This document shows positions 17,166 through 25,071 of a stretch of 64,000 nucleotides of DNA, piece by piece. The notes beneath the pieces were generated by a model that saw nothing but the letters and a program-made list of their open reading frames with translations, had not been told where the DNA came from and did not search any database. The DNA is from Marinospirillum sp031581385 (GTDB lineage Bacteria; Pseudomonadota; Gammaproteobacteria; Pseudomonadales; Halomonadaceae), in assembly GCF_044810985.1 (NCBI RefSeq), contig NZ_CP085242.1, forward strand, positions 2,914,001-2,978,000, in the 5' to 3' direction. The position numbers and the translations under genes are program-made. Position 1 is the stretch's first letter, and the number at the start of each line of letters is the position of its first letter.

Positions 17166-19499
17166 TCAGACCTTCTGCTTTTTCTTCTGCGCGGCTTTCA
17201 GCAGGTCCCCCAGGGTGTTGCCCTGCATCTGACCCTGCTGCTGGTTGTGTTTCTGACTGGAACGCGCCTGTCCAGCACCTTTTTTGCCTTCACCCATAGG
17301 GCGACTGGTATTTTCACCGGGCTGATCGCTCATGCGGCAGGAGAGGGCAATGCGCTTGCGGGGCAGGTCGACATCCATGACCTTGACCTTGACGATATCC
17401 CCGGCCTTGACCACATCCCTCGGGTCTTTGACGAAGGTGTCGGCCAGTGCGGAAATATGCACCAGGCCATCCTGATGGACGCCAATGTCAACAAAAGCCC
17501 CGAAGTTGGCCACATTGGTGACGACCCCTTCCAGAATCATGCCGGGTTTCAGGTCTTTCATTTCTTCCACGCCTTCCAGGAACTCAGCTGCCTTGAATTC
17601 TGGGCGGGGATCGCGGCCGGGTTTGTCCAGCTCCTTGATAATGTCCTTCACAGTCGGCAGGCCAAAGGTTTCATCCGTGAAGTCAGCCGGGTTCAGGCTT
17701 TTCAGAAATGTCGAGTCACCGATCAGGCTGGTTACTTCACGGTTATGGGCCTTGGCGATTTTTTCCACCACCGGATAGGCTTCGGGGTGAACGCCGGAGG
17801 CATCCAGGGGGTTTTTGCCCTGCATGATGCGCAGAAAACCGGCACACTGCTCGTAAGCTTTGGGACCCAAACGCTTGACCTTGAGCAGCTGTTTGCGTTC
17901 CTTGAAAGCGCCTTCTTCATCACGCCAAGCGACGATGTTTTCCGCCAGGCCGGTGTTCAGGCCGGAAGTTCGCGCCAGCAGGGGTGCTGAAGCCATGTTC
18001 AAATCCACACCCACACCATTAACACAATCCTCGACCACCGCATCCAGAGTGCGCGCCAGTTGTACCTGGGAAACATCATGCTGGTACTGGCCTACGCCAA
18101 TGGATTTGGGTTCAATCTTGACCAACTCAGCCAGAGGGTCCTGCAGGCGACGACCGATGGACACGGCGCTGCGGTGGGTGACATCCAGATTGGGAAATTC
18201 TTTCGCGGCAAATTCAGAAGCCGAGTAGATGGAAGCCCCCGCTTCATTGACCATCACCTTGCTCATTTTGGCATCCTTGGAAGACACCAAACCCTTGATG
18301 AGCTCACCCGCGAGCTTGTCAGTTTCGCGGCTGGCGGTTCCATTGCCAACGGCGATCAATTCCACCTGATGTTTGAGGCAAAGATTGGCCAGAGTCGCCA
18401 GTGAGTCCTGCCATTTGTTGTGGGGTGCATGAGGGTAGATGGTGTCATGATCGACCAGCTTACCCGTGGCATCAGCAACAGCCACTTTAACCCCGGTTCT
18501 CAGGCCTGGGTCGAGTGCCAGAGTGGGGCGCGGGCCAGCCGGTGCGGCCAGAAGTACATCCTTGAGGTTTTCGGCAAAAACCTTGATTGCTGCTTCTTCA
18601 GCAATTTCGCGCAGGCGGGTCAGTAGTTCGGTTTCCAGGCGGGTATAGAGTTTAACTTTCCAGGTCCAACGCACCACTTCATTCAGCCACTTGTCAGCAG
18701 CACGCCCCTGGTCTTTGATGGAGAACTGCTCGGCAATTACGGCTTCAGCAGGGTGAGACTTCATCTCTTCTTCACCCGGCACTTTAATGGATAAGGACAA
18801 AAAGCCTTCATTGCGACCACGGAACATGGCCAGGGCGCGGTGAGAAGGGGTGGCCTTCAGGCGTTCATCATGTTCGAAATAATCACTATATTTGGCACCC
18901 GTTTCTTCCTGACTGGGCAGCACGCGGCTGGATAGGAGGCCATCGGCCCAGAGCTGATCACGCAGACGCCCGGAAAGCTCGGGATCTTCGGAAAAGCGCT
19001 CCATCAGGATTTGCTTGGCCCCATCCAGCACGGCCTTTTCATCAGCAAAACCGGCTTCAGTATTAATGTAAGCACTGGCTTCACTTTGTGGATCAAGGCT
19101 TGGATCAGCCAGCAGTGCATCAGCCAGAGGCTCAATACCGGCTTCGCGGGCAATCTGGGCCTTGGTACGGCGCTTGGGTTTGTAGGGCAGGTAAAGATCT
19201 TCCAGGCGCTGTTTGGTATCCGCCAGTAAAAAAGCTTTTTTCAACTCATCAGTCAGCTTGCCTTGTTCTTCCACCGAAGCAATAACGGTCTCACGGCGAT
19301 CTTCCAGTTCACGCAGATAACGCAGCCGCTCATCCAGGTTACGCAACTGGGTATCATCCAGCCCACCGGTGACCTCTTTGCGATAACGGGAAATAAAGGG
19401 AACAGTTGCGCCCTCATCCAGAAGAGTAACCGTTGCAGCCACCTGGGCTTCACGCACCTGAAGTTCATCGGCAAGACGTCGGGCAATGGAAGGAAGCAT
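17166..19499 (-). CDS. tex: Tex family RNA-binding transcription accessory protein
   Basis: A 777-residue Tex protein of normal length. Order of parts: N-terminal helical region with ATVPFISRYRKEVTGGLDDTQLR, YqgF/RuvX-like RNase H fold (LALDPGLRTGVKVAVAD, VGNGTASRETDKL), helix-hairpin-helix (FKERKQLLKVKRLGPKAYEQCAGFLRI), and a C-terminal S1 domain (LKPGMILEGVVTNVANFGAFVDIG...DGLVHIS). The basic, Gln-rich tail is usual. Tex binds RNA and influences transcription. It is a housekeeping gene marking the border between the hpa cluster and the flagellar genes. No functional link with either is evident. Confidence 0.96.
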   Translation of the reverse strand: MLPSIARRLADELQVREAQVAATVTLLDEGATVPFISRYRKEVTGGLDDTQLRNLDERLRYLRELEDRRETVIASVEEQGKLTDELKKAFLLADTKQRLEDLYLPYKPKRRTKAQIAREAGIEPLADALLADPSLDPQSEASAYINTEAGFADEKAVLDGAKQILMERFSEDPELSGRLRDQLWADGLLSSRVLPSQEETGAKYSDYFEHDERLKATPSHRALAMFRGRNEGFLSLSIKVPGEEEMKSHPAEAVIAEQFSIKDQGRAADKWLNEVVRWTWKVKLYTRLETELLTRLREIAEEAAIKVFAENLKDVLLAAPAGPRPTLALDPGLRTGVKVAVADATGKLVDHDTIYPHAPHNKWQDSLATLANLCLKHQVELIAVGNGTASRETDKLAGELIKGLVSSKDAKMSKVMVNEAGASIYSASEFAAKEFPNLDVTHRSAVSIGRRLQDPLAELVKIEPKSIGVGQYQHDVSQVQLARTLDAVVEDCVNGVGVDLNMASAPLLARTSGLNTGLAENIVAWRDEEGAFKERKQLLKVKRLGPKAYEQCAGFLRIMQGKNPLDASGVHPEAYPVVEKIAKAHNREVTSLIGDSTFLKSLNPADFTDETFGLPTVKDIIKELDKPGRDPRPEFKAAEFLEGVEEMKDLKPGMILEGVVTNVANFGAFVDIGVHQDGLVHISALADTFVKDPRDVVKAGDIVKVKVMDVDLPRKRIALSCRMSDQPGENTSRPMGEGKKGAGQARSSQKHNQQQGQMQGNTLGDLLKAAQKKKQKV

Positions 19500-19576
19500 G
19501 ACAATCCTTTTCTTGGCAGATTAAGAGTGGAATAGAGCGAGGGGGGAGTATAGCAAAAACTGGATGGATGAACAGC

Positions 19577-19951
19577 TTAGCGCTGGAACTGTCCTTTGGC
19601 CGTGCCGTAGGCATTGACGGCTTTGCGGTTGTGTTGGTTTTCGGAGCGTTTGGCGTGGAGTTCGCTTCGGACTTCTTCTGCAAGCTTTAGAAGCTGCTGG
19701 TCAAGTTCCTGAAGTTCTATTAGTTGCTCGCGGTATTGATTCACGGTTTCTTCAGTCCAGTCTTCACTGAAGGTTTGAAAAAGCAGTTGCTCACGAATTT
19801 GTGTGAGTTTTTCCAGTTTCTCCGTGTCCTGCTCCGGGCTGTCTTCCTGGATACGTTCAAATTCAGTGATTAACTTGCGTGTGGCTTTCAGGCTTTGCAA
19901 TAAAGCTTCTGGACTGGAGAGCTCGGCAATACTTCCTGTGGGTTTGCTCAT
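19577..19951 (-). CDS. FliT-like flagellar chaperone (probable)
   Basis: A small, helical, acidic protein of 124 residues, with a Glu/Leu/Gln-rich coiled-coil-like stretch (LEKLTQIREQLLFQTF, YREQLIELQELDQQLLKLAEEV) and a basic tail. ATG 19951 is preferred because the longer frame would overlap the upstream gene. It follows a FliS-like gene by 10 bases in the flagellin/fliS/fliD neighbourhood. FliT, the FliD chaperone, has this size, charge and place. There is no diagnostic motif, so the name rests on context and composition. Confidence 0.5.
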   Translation of the reverse strand: MSKPTGSIAELSSPEALLQSLKATRKLITEFERIQEDSPEQDTEKLEKLTQIREQLLFQTFSEDWTEETVNQYREQLIELQELDQQLLKLAEEVRSELHAKRSENQHNRKAVNAYGTAKGQFQR

Positions 19952-19961
19952 GGGTTGCCTT

Positions 19962-20438
19962 TCAAGACTTTGCAGCCTGATTTTTCTGGAATTCTGCAAG
20001 ATCTTCACGAAACTTGATGGCCTCTTGATGAACCTGATCCCAGGCTTCCTGGATGGGCGTAAGCAGCCGGATGCATTCTTCCACAGGCTCAGTTTTGTTG
20101 GACGCTTTGGCCTTGCCTAGCTGGCGGCCACAATACTCGTACAGATTATCAAGATTGGCAGCAAAATCCGGTTCGATATCGTGACGAAGTGTAGCTCTCA
20201 GTTCTGTCAAACAGGTTTGGGATTTGCTCAACCATTTGTTTTTGGAGATGTCGTCCTGGCGTTCAAGTGCACGAATTCCATCCTGTAGATGAGAAATCAA
20301 AGCCTTATAAAGCATGGAAGTCAGTTGATGAGCATCCGCTTCCTGAACCTCTATCTCCAGGTGGCGATTATTATTCACCTGAGAGGCCCAAGCCTCGGCT
20401 GATTTTTTCATCTGGTAAGGCGTTAAGCGACGTACCAT
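19962..20438 (-). CDS. Second FliS-like flagellin chaperone
   Basis: A 158-residue helical protein with a FliS pattern: ADAHQLTSMLYKALISHLQDGIRALE, then CLTELRATLRHDIEPDFAANLDNLYEYCGRQL-type helix, and a final helix with EAWDQVHQEA. It resembles the clear FliS at 21526-21945 in layout but is diverged. It lies downstream of flagellin 1, past that gene's terminator, and just before the FliT-like gene. It may be a dedicated chaperone for one of the two flagellins; that is inference. Confidence 0.62.
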   Translation of the reverse strand: MVRRLTPYQMKKSAEAWASQVNNNRHLEIEVQEADAHQLTSMLYKALISHLQDGIRALERQDDISKNKWLSKSQTCLTELRATLRHDIEPDFAANLDNLYEYCGRQLGKAKASNKTEPVEECIRLLTPIQEAWDQVHQEAIKFREDLAEFQKNQAAKS

Positions 20439-20466
20439 GTTTAATTCCCATTGACCTGATCAGTAA

Positions 20467-20499
20467 TAAAAAGCGGCCACACCGAGTGGGGAAGCCGCC
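20467..20499 (-). terminator. Intrinsic terminator after flagellin 1
   Basis: On the minus strand GCGGC and GCCGC with an inner CCCAC/GTGGC pairing form a GC-rich stem, followed by TTTTTATT. It starts 16 bases past the flagellin stop. Confidence 0.75.
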
Positions 20500-20514
20500 C
20501 GTAACTCCAAAGCA

Positions 20515-21387
20515 TTACAACAGACCCAGAATGGCCTGGCTGGATTGATTGGCCTGAGACAGGGAGGCAACCCCGGCTTGCTGCAAGACCTGCTGCTTCG
20601 AGAGGTTAGAGGTTTCTTCAGCAAAGTCGGCATCCTGGATGCGGCTACGCGCTGCTGAAAGGTTTTCCTCATAGATATCATTACCGGAAATAACCGCTTC
20701 AAAACGGTTCATCACAGCACCAAAGGTGGCACGCATTTCCGAGATTTTATCAATGGAGTCGCGTGTGGTGGTAATTGAAGCCTGTGCTGATGCTTGTGAA
20801 GCAATACTGATAGCACCCCCAGAGCCAATACCTTGGGTGATAATGCTCTGTATGCCTGTTGAACCCGCGCCCACCATTGAAGCTAGACCACCTGATAGGA
20901 TGCCTGCTTTTATCTGTGAGGCTGACTCATTGGTAAAGCCAATCTGCAAGGTTAAATCAGTAGCAGCTGAGTTGAGCAATGATTTGCCATTAAACTCGGT
21001 TGTTTCAATGATGCGAGCAATTTCCATGGTCAATTGATCAACTTCTTTTTGCAAGCCGCCCCTTGCCGCTGTGTCATAAGTACCGTTGGCTGATTGGATC
21101 GCCAACTCATTGATACGCTGCAGGTTGGAGCCAATTTGATCCAGTGCACCTTCTGCTGTTTGCGCCATGGAAATACCATCACCAGCATTACGAGTTGCCA
21201 TGTTCAGACCACGAATATCTTTGGTTTGTGACTGAGCAAGGTAAAGGCCTGCAGCATCATCTTTTGCCGAGTTAATACGCAAACCAGTCGACAAGCGCTG
21301 AAAAGTAGTCGCCTGTGAATCCTGAGTATTTTGTAGATTTCGTGTGGCGTTCATGGCCGCCATATTGGTGTTAAGTACCAGACCCAT
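20515..21387 (-). CDS. fliC: Flagellin (copy 1)
   Basis: A 290-residue flagellin with conserved N-terminal D0/D1 (NTNMAAMNATRNLQNTQ, RLSTGLRINSAKDDAAGLYLA) and C-terminal D1/D0 (RATFGAVMNRFEAVISG, ARSRIQDADFAEETSNLSKQQVLQQAG, ending ILGLL). The central part (about residues 150-205) is very short and rich in Gly, Ser and Ile, so there is no real D2/D3. Short flagellins like this are often glycosylated on Ser/Thr of the outer D1 loops, which fits the downstream island. It shares most residues with copy 2 (24113-24985) but has a different central loop. AAGGAG precedes the ATG. No strong sigma-28 site is seen; the best is degenerate. Confidence 0.96.
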   Translation of the reverse strand: MGLVLNTNMAAMNATRNLQNTQDSQATTFQRLSTGLRINSAKDDAAGLYLAQSQTKDIRGLNMATRNAGDGISMAQTAEGALDQIGSNLQRINELAIQSANGTYDTAARGGLQKEVDQLTMEIARIIETTEFNGKSLLNSAATDLTLQIGFTNESASQIKAGILSGGLASMVGAGSTGIQSIITQGIGSGGAISIASQASAQASITTTRDSIDKISEMRATFGAVMNRFEAVISGNDIYEENLSAARSRIQDADFAEETSNLSKQQVLQQAGVASLSQANQSSQAILGLL

Positions 21388-21417
21388 AATAAGGACTCCT
21401 TTTCAGTTGCAGTCTTT

Positions 21418-21454
21418 GGCAAAATCTTGCCGTGTGTTTCGGCAAGGTTTTGCC
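21418..21454 (-). promoter_or_regulatory. Long inverted repeat in the flagellin 1 leader
   Basis: Two 15-base arms (21418-21432 and 21440-21454) pair at 14 of 15 positions around a 7-base loop. No U-run follows on the minus strand, so it is not an ordinary terminator. It ends 31 bases before the flagellin start codon. It could fold in the leader RNA or bind a protein. A smaller palindrome, CTGGCA-n-TGCCAG, lies about 15 bases further upstream. Confidence 0.6.
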
Positions 21455-21525
21455 GTTTTGACCCCTAACTGGCAATGCCAGGGTTCTGATATTAATTAAA
21501 GCAAAGTGTATGCCATCTTGATTTT

Positions 21526-21945
21526 CTAACCAGCATTCAACACTTTTTCAGCTTCATCCTTAATCCCATCCCAGCCTTCTTTTACCGGCTTCATCAGGTT
21601 AATCACCTCTTCCACCATTTTTGGGTCTTCAGCAGCCATCGCCTGAACGAGTCTGCGGCCCATATAGTCATAAAGGCTATTGAGTGTAATGGCTACATCC
21701 TGGCCTTTCTCATAATCCAAAGAGGTTCGCAGCTCGGTAATAATGGCTTGAGCGCGACCACCAGCCTGGGTTTTGGCCATAGCATCGCCACGTTCGATAG
21801 CTCCTTTTGTAGCTGCAAGTCGACCCATCAGGGCTTCCATCAGAATCTGGATCAGGCGGTAGGGGCTGGCGTCCATTACCTCGGCTTCACGACTGGTTCC
21901 CTGAGCATACTGGGCTGCTCCACGCAGGTGTTTTTTGTAGACCAT
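21526..21945 (-). CDS. fliS: Flagellin export chaperone FliS
   Basis: A 139-residue FliS: AAQYAQGTSREAEVMDASPYRLIQILMEALMGRL-type N-terminus, then ELRTSLDYEKGQDVAITLNSLYDYMGRRL and VKEGWDGI. FliS caps the C-terminus of flagellin in the cytosol until export. It lies between fliD and flagellin 1. A terminator is found between fliD and this gene, so fliS may use read-through or its own promoter. GGAG lies 9 bases before the ATG. Confidence 0.93.
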   Translation of the reverse strand: MVYKKHLRGAAQYAQGTSREAEVMDASPYRLIQILMEALMGRLAATKGAIERGDAMAKTQAGGRAQAIITELRTSLDYEKGQDVAITLNSLYDYMGRRLVQAMAAEDPKMVEEVINLMKPVKEGWDGIKDEAEKVLNAG

Positions 21946-21967
21946 TGCTAGGCTCCGCTTATCAACA

Positions 21968-21998
21968 ATAAAAAAAGGGTACCCAAAAGGATACCCTT
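21968..21998 (-). terminator. Intrinsic terminator between fliD and fliS
   Basis: On the minus strand AAGGGTATCC, loop TTTT, GGGTACCCTT, then a run of T residues. The 10-bp stem has a single G-U pair. It sits 26 bases past the fliD stop. Confidence 0.85.
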
Positions 21999-22023
21999 GA
22001 ATTCCTACCTAGCCAAGCTACTT

Positions 22024-23490
22024 TTAGCGGGTGTAGCCGGGCAAACTGGCAAACTGTTGATTAAGGTAGTTGCCTGTCGATTGAAAGTTGGCAACCATGC
22101 CCTCAATAGCATTAAACTGGCTGTACAACCTGTCTTCAAGCAAGTCCAAGCGCTGATTGGTTGACTCCATGCGATCATCAATACGGTCAACCTGATTGTT
22201 CAGACCTTCCTTGCGGATTTGCAACAACCCTTTGAAAGGTTCGCCGTTTTGAATACCACCACTGACCAAGCGATCTGCCAGATCAGCAAAGCGCTGTGCA
22301 TAACCGTCTGGCTGGGCATCATCCAGCTTGCTGGAGGCACCCAGGATAGTTGCCACTTCATCAAAATTATTATCCAAAGCTTCTGTAAGTTTGGCGGAAT
22401 CTATTTCCAGCGTGCCATTGCGTGAATTGCCACCCTCTTCTGGATCATAGCTGCGATCCACATAGGTTTCGATGCCGATCATTGCCAAAAGGTTGTTCTG
22501 GGTGTCTGCGGCATCTTCACCTTCAGTCGGTGTCGTCACCACATTTCGAAGCTCGCTTTCGATGGCTCGGACGGTGCTATCACCATAAAGTGAGCCTTTC
22601 TTGGCTTCATTCAGGTGAATGATGACATCATTGTAGGCTTTAACAAAGGCATCAATGTTGTCCTTGATTGACTCGTCATCCCGGCTAATATCCAGGGTTG
22701 ATGACTTGTTGTCCAGCGTACTGGCACCCTTGGTCAGTTCGATATCAACACCAGTAATCACATTACTAAAGCTATTGGTAGAACTGTAGGCGTCAATACC
22801 ATCAACTTGAATGTGGGCATCCTGACCTGCAACTGTGGAGTCTTTGGCATTCAAAGCTGCTGGAGCGTCTACGCCAGAAAAATCAGCAGAAAAATTGGAA
22901 TCAGTTCCGGTGCGGTCAGATTTGATAACAAGACGCGCATCGGTTTCATTCACATTGACCAAGTTGGCAGAAACCAAACCTTTAAGGTCTTCGTTGTTAT
23001 TGATTTCTTTACGGATTTCATCCAGAGTTTTACCGGCAACATCCAATGAGATGTCAGCTACGGCATTGCCGTCAGCATCTGTTAGGCCAGTAAAGTCAAG
23101 CTTCACATCACCTGTATCAGCCCCCAGTGTATCGGCTTTAGCATAGCTACTTGAGACTTGTTGGTAATTTTTAGCTTCAGCCATAACTTCAATGGAGTAA
23201 TTCCCTGAAGTTGCACCAGCCAGGTGATCTGCAGTTGATGTAAAGAGGTCTTCATTACCAGTATTGGCAGCTAATTGTTGGAATTTGTCCAGTCCACGGA
23301 GATCATTCATAGCATCTTTCAGACCACTCAAACGACTGCTTATTTTGCCCAGCGCACTGATTTGTGAACTGAAAAAATCCTTGTCATTCTGTAGGCGTTT
23401 GAGAGGAGCGGACTCGGCTTTTACTGTGGCTTCAACAATCTGTTGAACGGGAATACCTGAACCCAAGCCATTGAAACTGATACCTGACAT
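22024..23490 (-). CDS. fliD: Flagellar filament cap protein FliD (HAP2)
   Basis: A 488-residue hook-associated protein 2. The N-terminal FliD_N domain reads GISFNGLGSGIPVQQIVEATVKAE with APLKRLQNDKDFFSSQISALGKISSRL, and the C-terminal coiled-coil ends DRIDDRMESTNQRLDLLEDRLYSQFNAIEGMVANFQ. The middle holds typical FliD_C features such as YNDVIIHLNEA and the GTLEIDSAKL element. It caps the growing filament and helps flagellin fold. It lies 21 bases after flaG and shares its sigma-28 promoter. The length is normal. Confidence 0.95.
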   Translation of the reverse strand: MSGISFNGLGSGIPVQQIVEATVKAESAPLKRLQNDKDFFSSQISALGKISSRLSGLKDAMNDLRGLDKFQQLAANTGNEDLFTSTADHLAGATSGNYSIEVMAEAKNYQQVSSSYAKADTLGADTGDVKLDFTGLTDADGNAVADISLDVAGKTLDEIRKEINNNEDLKGLVSANLVNVNETDARLVIKSDRTGTDSNFSADFSGVDAPAALNAKDSTVAGQDAHIQVDGIDAYSSTNSFSNVITGVDIELTKGASTLDNKSSTLDISRDDESIKDNIDAFVKAYNDVIIHLNEAKKGSLYGDSTVRAIESELRNVVTTPTEGEDAADTQNNLLAMIGIETYVDRSYDPEEGGNSRNGTLEIDSAKLTEALDNNFDEVATILGASSKLDDAQPDGYAQRFADLADRLVSGGIQNGEPFKGLLQIRKEGLNNQVDRIDDRMESTNQRLDLLEDRLYSQFNAIEGMVANFQSTGNYLNQQFASLPGYTR

Positions 23491-23511
23491 GACTGTTACC
23501 TCGTGCGTGAT

Positions 23512-23961
23512 CTAAAAAACCTGAGTTGAAAAAGACTCGGTATTGCCTTCCACCAAACGTCCACGTAGAGCCAGTATCTCCTCAGAAGGGTACTGGCGAA
23601 CCACTTCATCCGTTTTAGTATTGAGCACCTGAACTACAAGGTCTTCTGTTTTGTCGTGAATCTGGAATTTAAGTGCCCGGTTCTGCAAGTAGAGAGTGTT
23701 GTTGATTTGATCAAGCATTTCACGAAGCTCTTCCATGCTCAAGCTCTTTTCTTTTTGATTCTCATTAGATAATGAAAGCTCTTTTTTCAGGTTGTCAGCC
23801 AGCTTGTCAGCTAAAAACTCTTTGGCCTGACTATTTGGGCTCGAATCATGAACACCCTCAGATACACTCTTGTCATTGCTTTTTGTTGGCCTGAGCAGCT
23901 GCTGTGTCCCTTTCATTAAGGCTTCTGGTGAGACGGACTGTACTGAAATTTCTGAGGCCAT
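23512..23961 (-). CDS. flaG: FlaG family flagellar protein
   Basis: A 149-residue protein with a variable, polar N-terminal half and a C-terminal FlaG domain: LDQINNTLYLQNRALKFQIHD, TEDLVVQVLNTKTDEVVRQYPSEEILALRGRL. FlaG proteins of polar flagella influence filament length. ATG 23961 is preferred to the in-frame GTG at 23970 because GAGG lies 8 bases upstream. It is the first gene behind the sigma-28 promoter at 24005-24031 and precedes fliD. Confidence 0.9.
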   Translation of the reverse strand: MASEISVQSVSPEALMKGTQQLLRPTKSNDKSVSEGVHDSSPNSQAKEFLADKLADNLKKELSLSNENQKEKSLSMEELREMLDQINNTLYLQNRALKFQIHDKTEDLVVQVLNTKTDEVVRQYPSEEILALRGRLVEGNTESFSTQVF

Positions 23962-24004
23962 AATCGACACCTCATTTAAGTTGTTGTCTTGACCATTAAT
24001 TTAG

Positions 24005-24031
24005 TTATCGGCAGGTCAAGGTGCAACTTTA
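24005..24031 (-). promoter_or_regulatory. Sigma-28 (FliA) promoter for flaG-fliD
   Basis: On the minus strand TAAAGTTG (24031-24024), exactly 11 bases, GCCGATAA (24012-24005). This is nearly the consensus TAAAGTTT-N11-GCCGATAA. It lies 44 bases before the flaG ATG. Confidence 0.9.
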
Positions 24032-24054
24032 ATTTTTTTGTCAAGTGCTCCAGC

Positions 24055-24087
24055 AAAAAAAACGCCAAGCATAAGCTCGGCGTTTTT
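24055..24087 (-). terminator. Intrinsic terminator after flagellin 2
   Basis: On the minus strand ACGCCGAGC, loop TTAT, GCTTGGCGT, followed by a run of T residues. It lies 26 bases after the flagellin stop and just upstream of the flaG promoter, separating the two units. Confidence 0.88.
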
Positions 24088-24112
24088 AAGGGTTAGGTGT
24101 AGGCTTGAAAGC

Positions 24113-24985
24113 TTACAGCAGACCCAATACAGACTGAGTAGAAGCGTTAGCTTGCCCCAGGGCTGCCACACCAGCTTGCTGCAGAACCTGCTGCTTGGCC
24201 AGGTTGGAGGTTTCTGCTGCAAAGTCAGCATCCTGAACACGGCTACGTGCAGCCTGCAAGTTCTCAGAGTAGTTTTGGTTACCTGAGATAACAGTTTCAA
24301 AACGGTTCATGACCGCACCGAAGGTGGCGCGTTGTTCTGAAATACCATCAATGGCAGTACGAGTACTGGTAATCGCAGCCTGGGCTGCAGTTTGGGTAGA
24401 GATATCAATATCTTTACCGGCATCGTTAGTCATCCAGGCGTTAGTCATGCCTGAAAGTGCACCAGCATCGGTCATGGCTGCGACAACACCACCAGAAAGA
24501 CCCGCTTCTACACGATAACCATCACCATCCTGGTTGCCAACCTGCATAGTTAGGGCTGCGGCAGTCGTACTCAGAAGTTTCTGACCGTTAAACTCGGTTG
24601 TTTCAGTAATACGAGAAATTTCCTGAGTCAATTGGTCAACTTCTTTCTGTAGGCCACCACGAGCAGCACTATCATAAGTACCGTTGGCAGACTGAATAGC
24701 CAGTTCATTGATACGCTGCAAGTTCGACTGGATTTGATCCAGAGCACCTTCAGCCGTCTGTGACATAGAAATGCCGTCACCCGCATTACGAGTTGCCATA
24801 TCCAGACCTTTAATATCTTTGGTCTGAGATTGAGCCAAGTACAAGCCAGCAGCATCATCTTTAGCAGAGTTGATACGCAGACCAGTTGATAGACGGTTGA
24901 ATGTCTGAGCCTGTGCATCCTGAGTGTTGGACAGGTTGCGAGCACCATTAAGTGCTGAAACGTTGGTATTGATTACTAGAGACAT
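24113..24985 (-). CDS. fliC: Flagellin (copy 2)
   Basis: A 290-residue flagellin opening MSLVINTNVSALNGARNL, with RLSTGLRINSAKDDAAGLYLA, NGTYDSAARGGLQKEVDQL and a C-terminus of ARSRVQDADFAAETSNLAKQQVLQQAGVAAL, ending VLGLL. It has the same length as copy 1; the central loop (about 150-205) differs and contains more Ala, Thr and Met. It is driven by a near-consensus sigma-28 promoter 44 bases upstream and closed by a strong terminator, so it is a monocistronic, probably major, flagellin. The glycosyltransferase gene at 25072-28566 lies directly upstream. Confidence 0.97.
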   Translation of the reverse strand: MSLVINTNVSALNGARNLSNTQDAQAQTFNRLSTGLRINSAKDDAAGLYLAQSQTKDIKGLDMATRNAGDGISMSQTAEGALDQIQSNLQRINELAIQSANGTYDSAARGGLQKEVDQLTQEISRITETTEFNGQKLLSTTAAALTMQVGNQDGDGYRVEAGLSGGVVAAMTDAGALSGMTNAWMTNDAGKDIDISTQTAAQAAITSTRTAIDGISEQRATFGAVMNRFETVISGNQNYSENLQAARSRVQDADFAAETSNLAKQQVLQQAGVAALGQANASTQSVLGLL

Positions 24986-25028
24986 GGTAGAACTCCTTCA
25001 GTAGAAAGTATGTCCGGGGACAGTCACT

Positions 25029-25055
25029 TTATCGGTCATCAGAAAGAAAGCTTTA
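25029..25055 (-). promoter_or_regulatory. Sigma-28 (FliA) promoter for flagellin 2
   Basis: On the minus strand TAAAGCTT (25055-25048), 11 bases, ACCGATAA (25036-25029), close to the FliA consensus. It lies 44 bases before the start codon, the same distance as for flaG. Confidence 0.9.
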
Positions 25056-25071
25056 GCATTTTTTTCAAAAC

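Noticed and set aside
21418..21454. Sigma-54 promoter in the flagellin 1 leader (GGC...TTGC)
   Set aside because: The GG and GC pairs are 9 bases apart instead of 10 and lie inside the inverted repeat.
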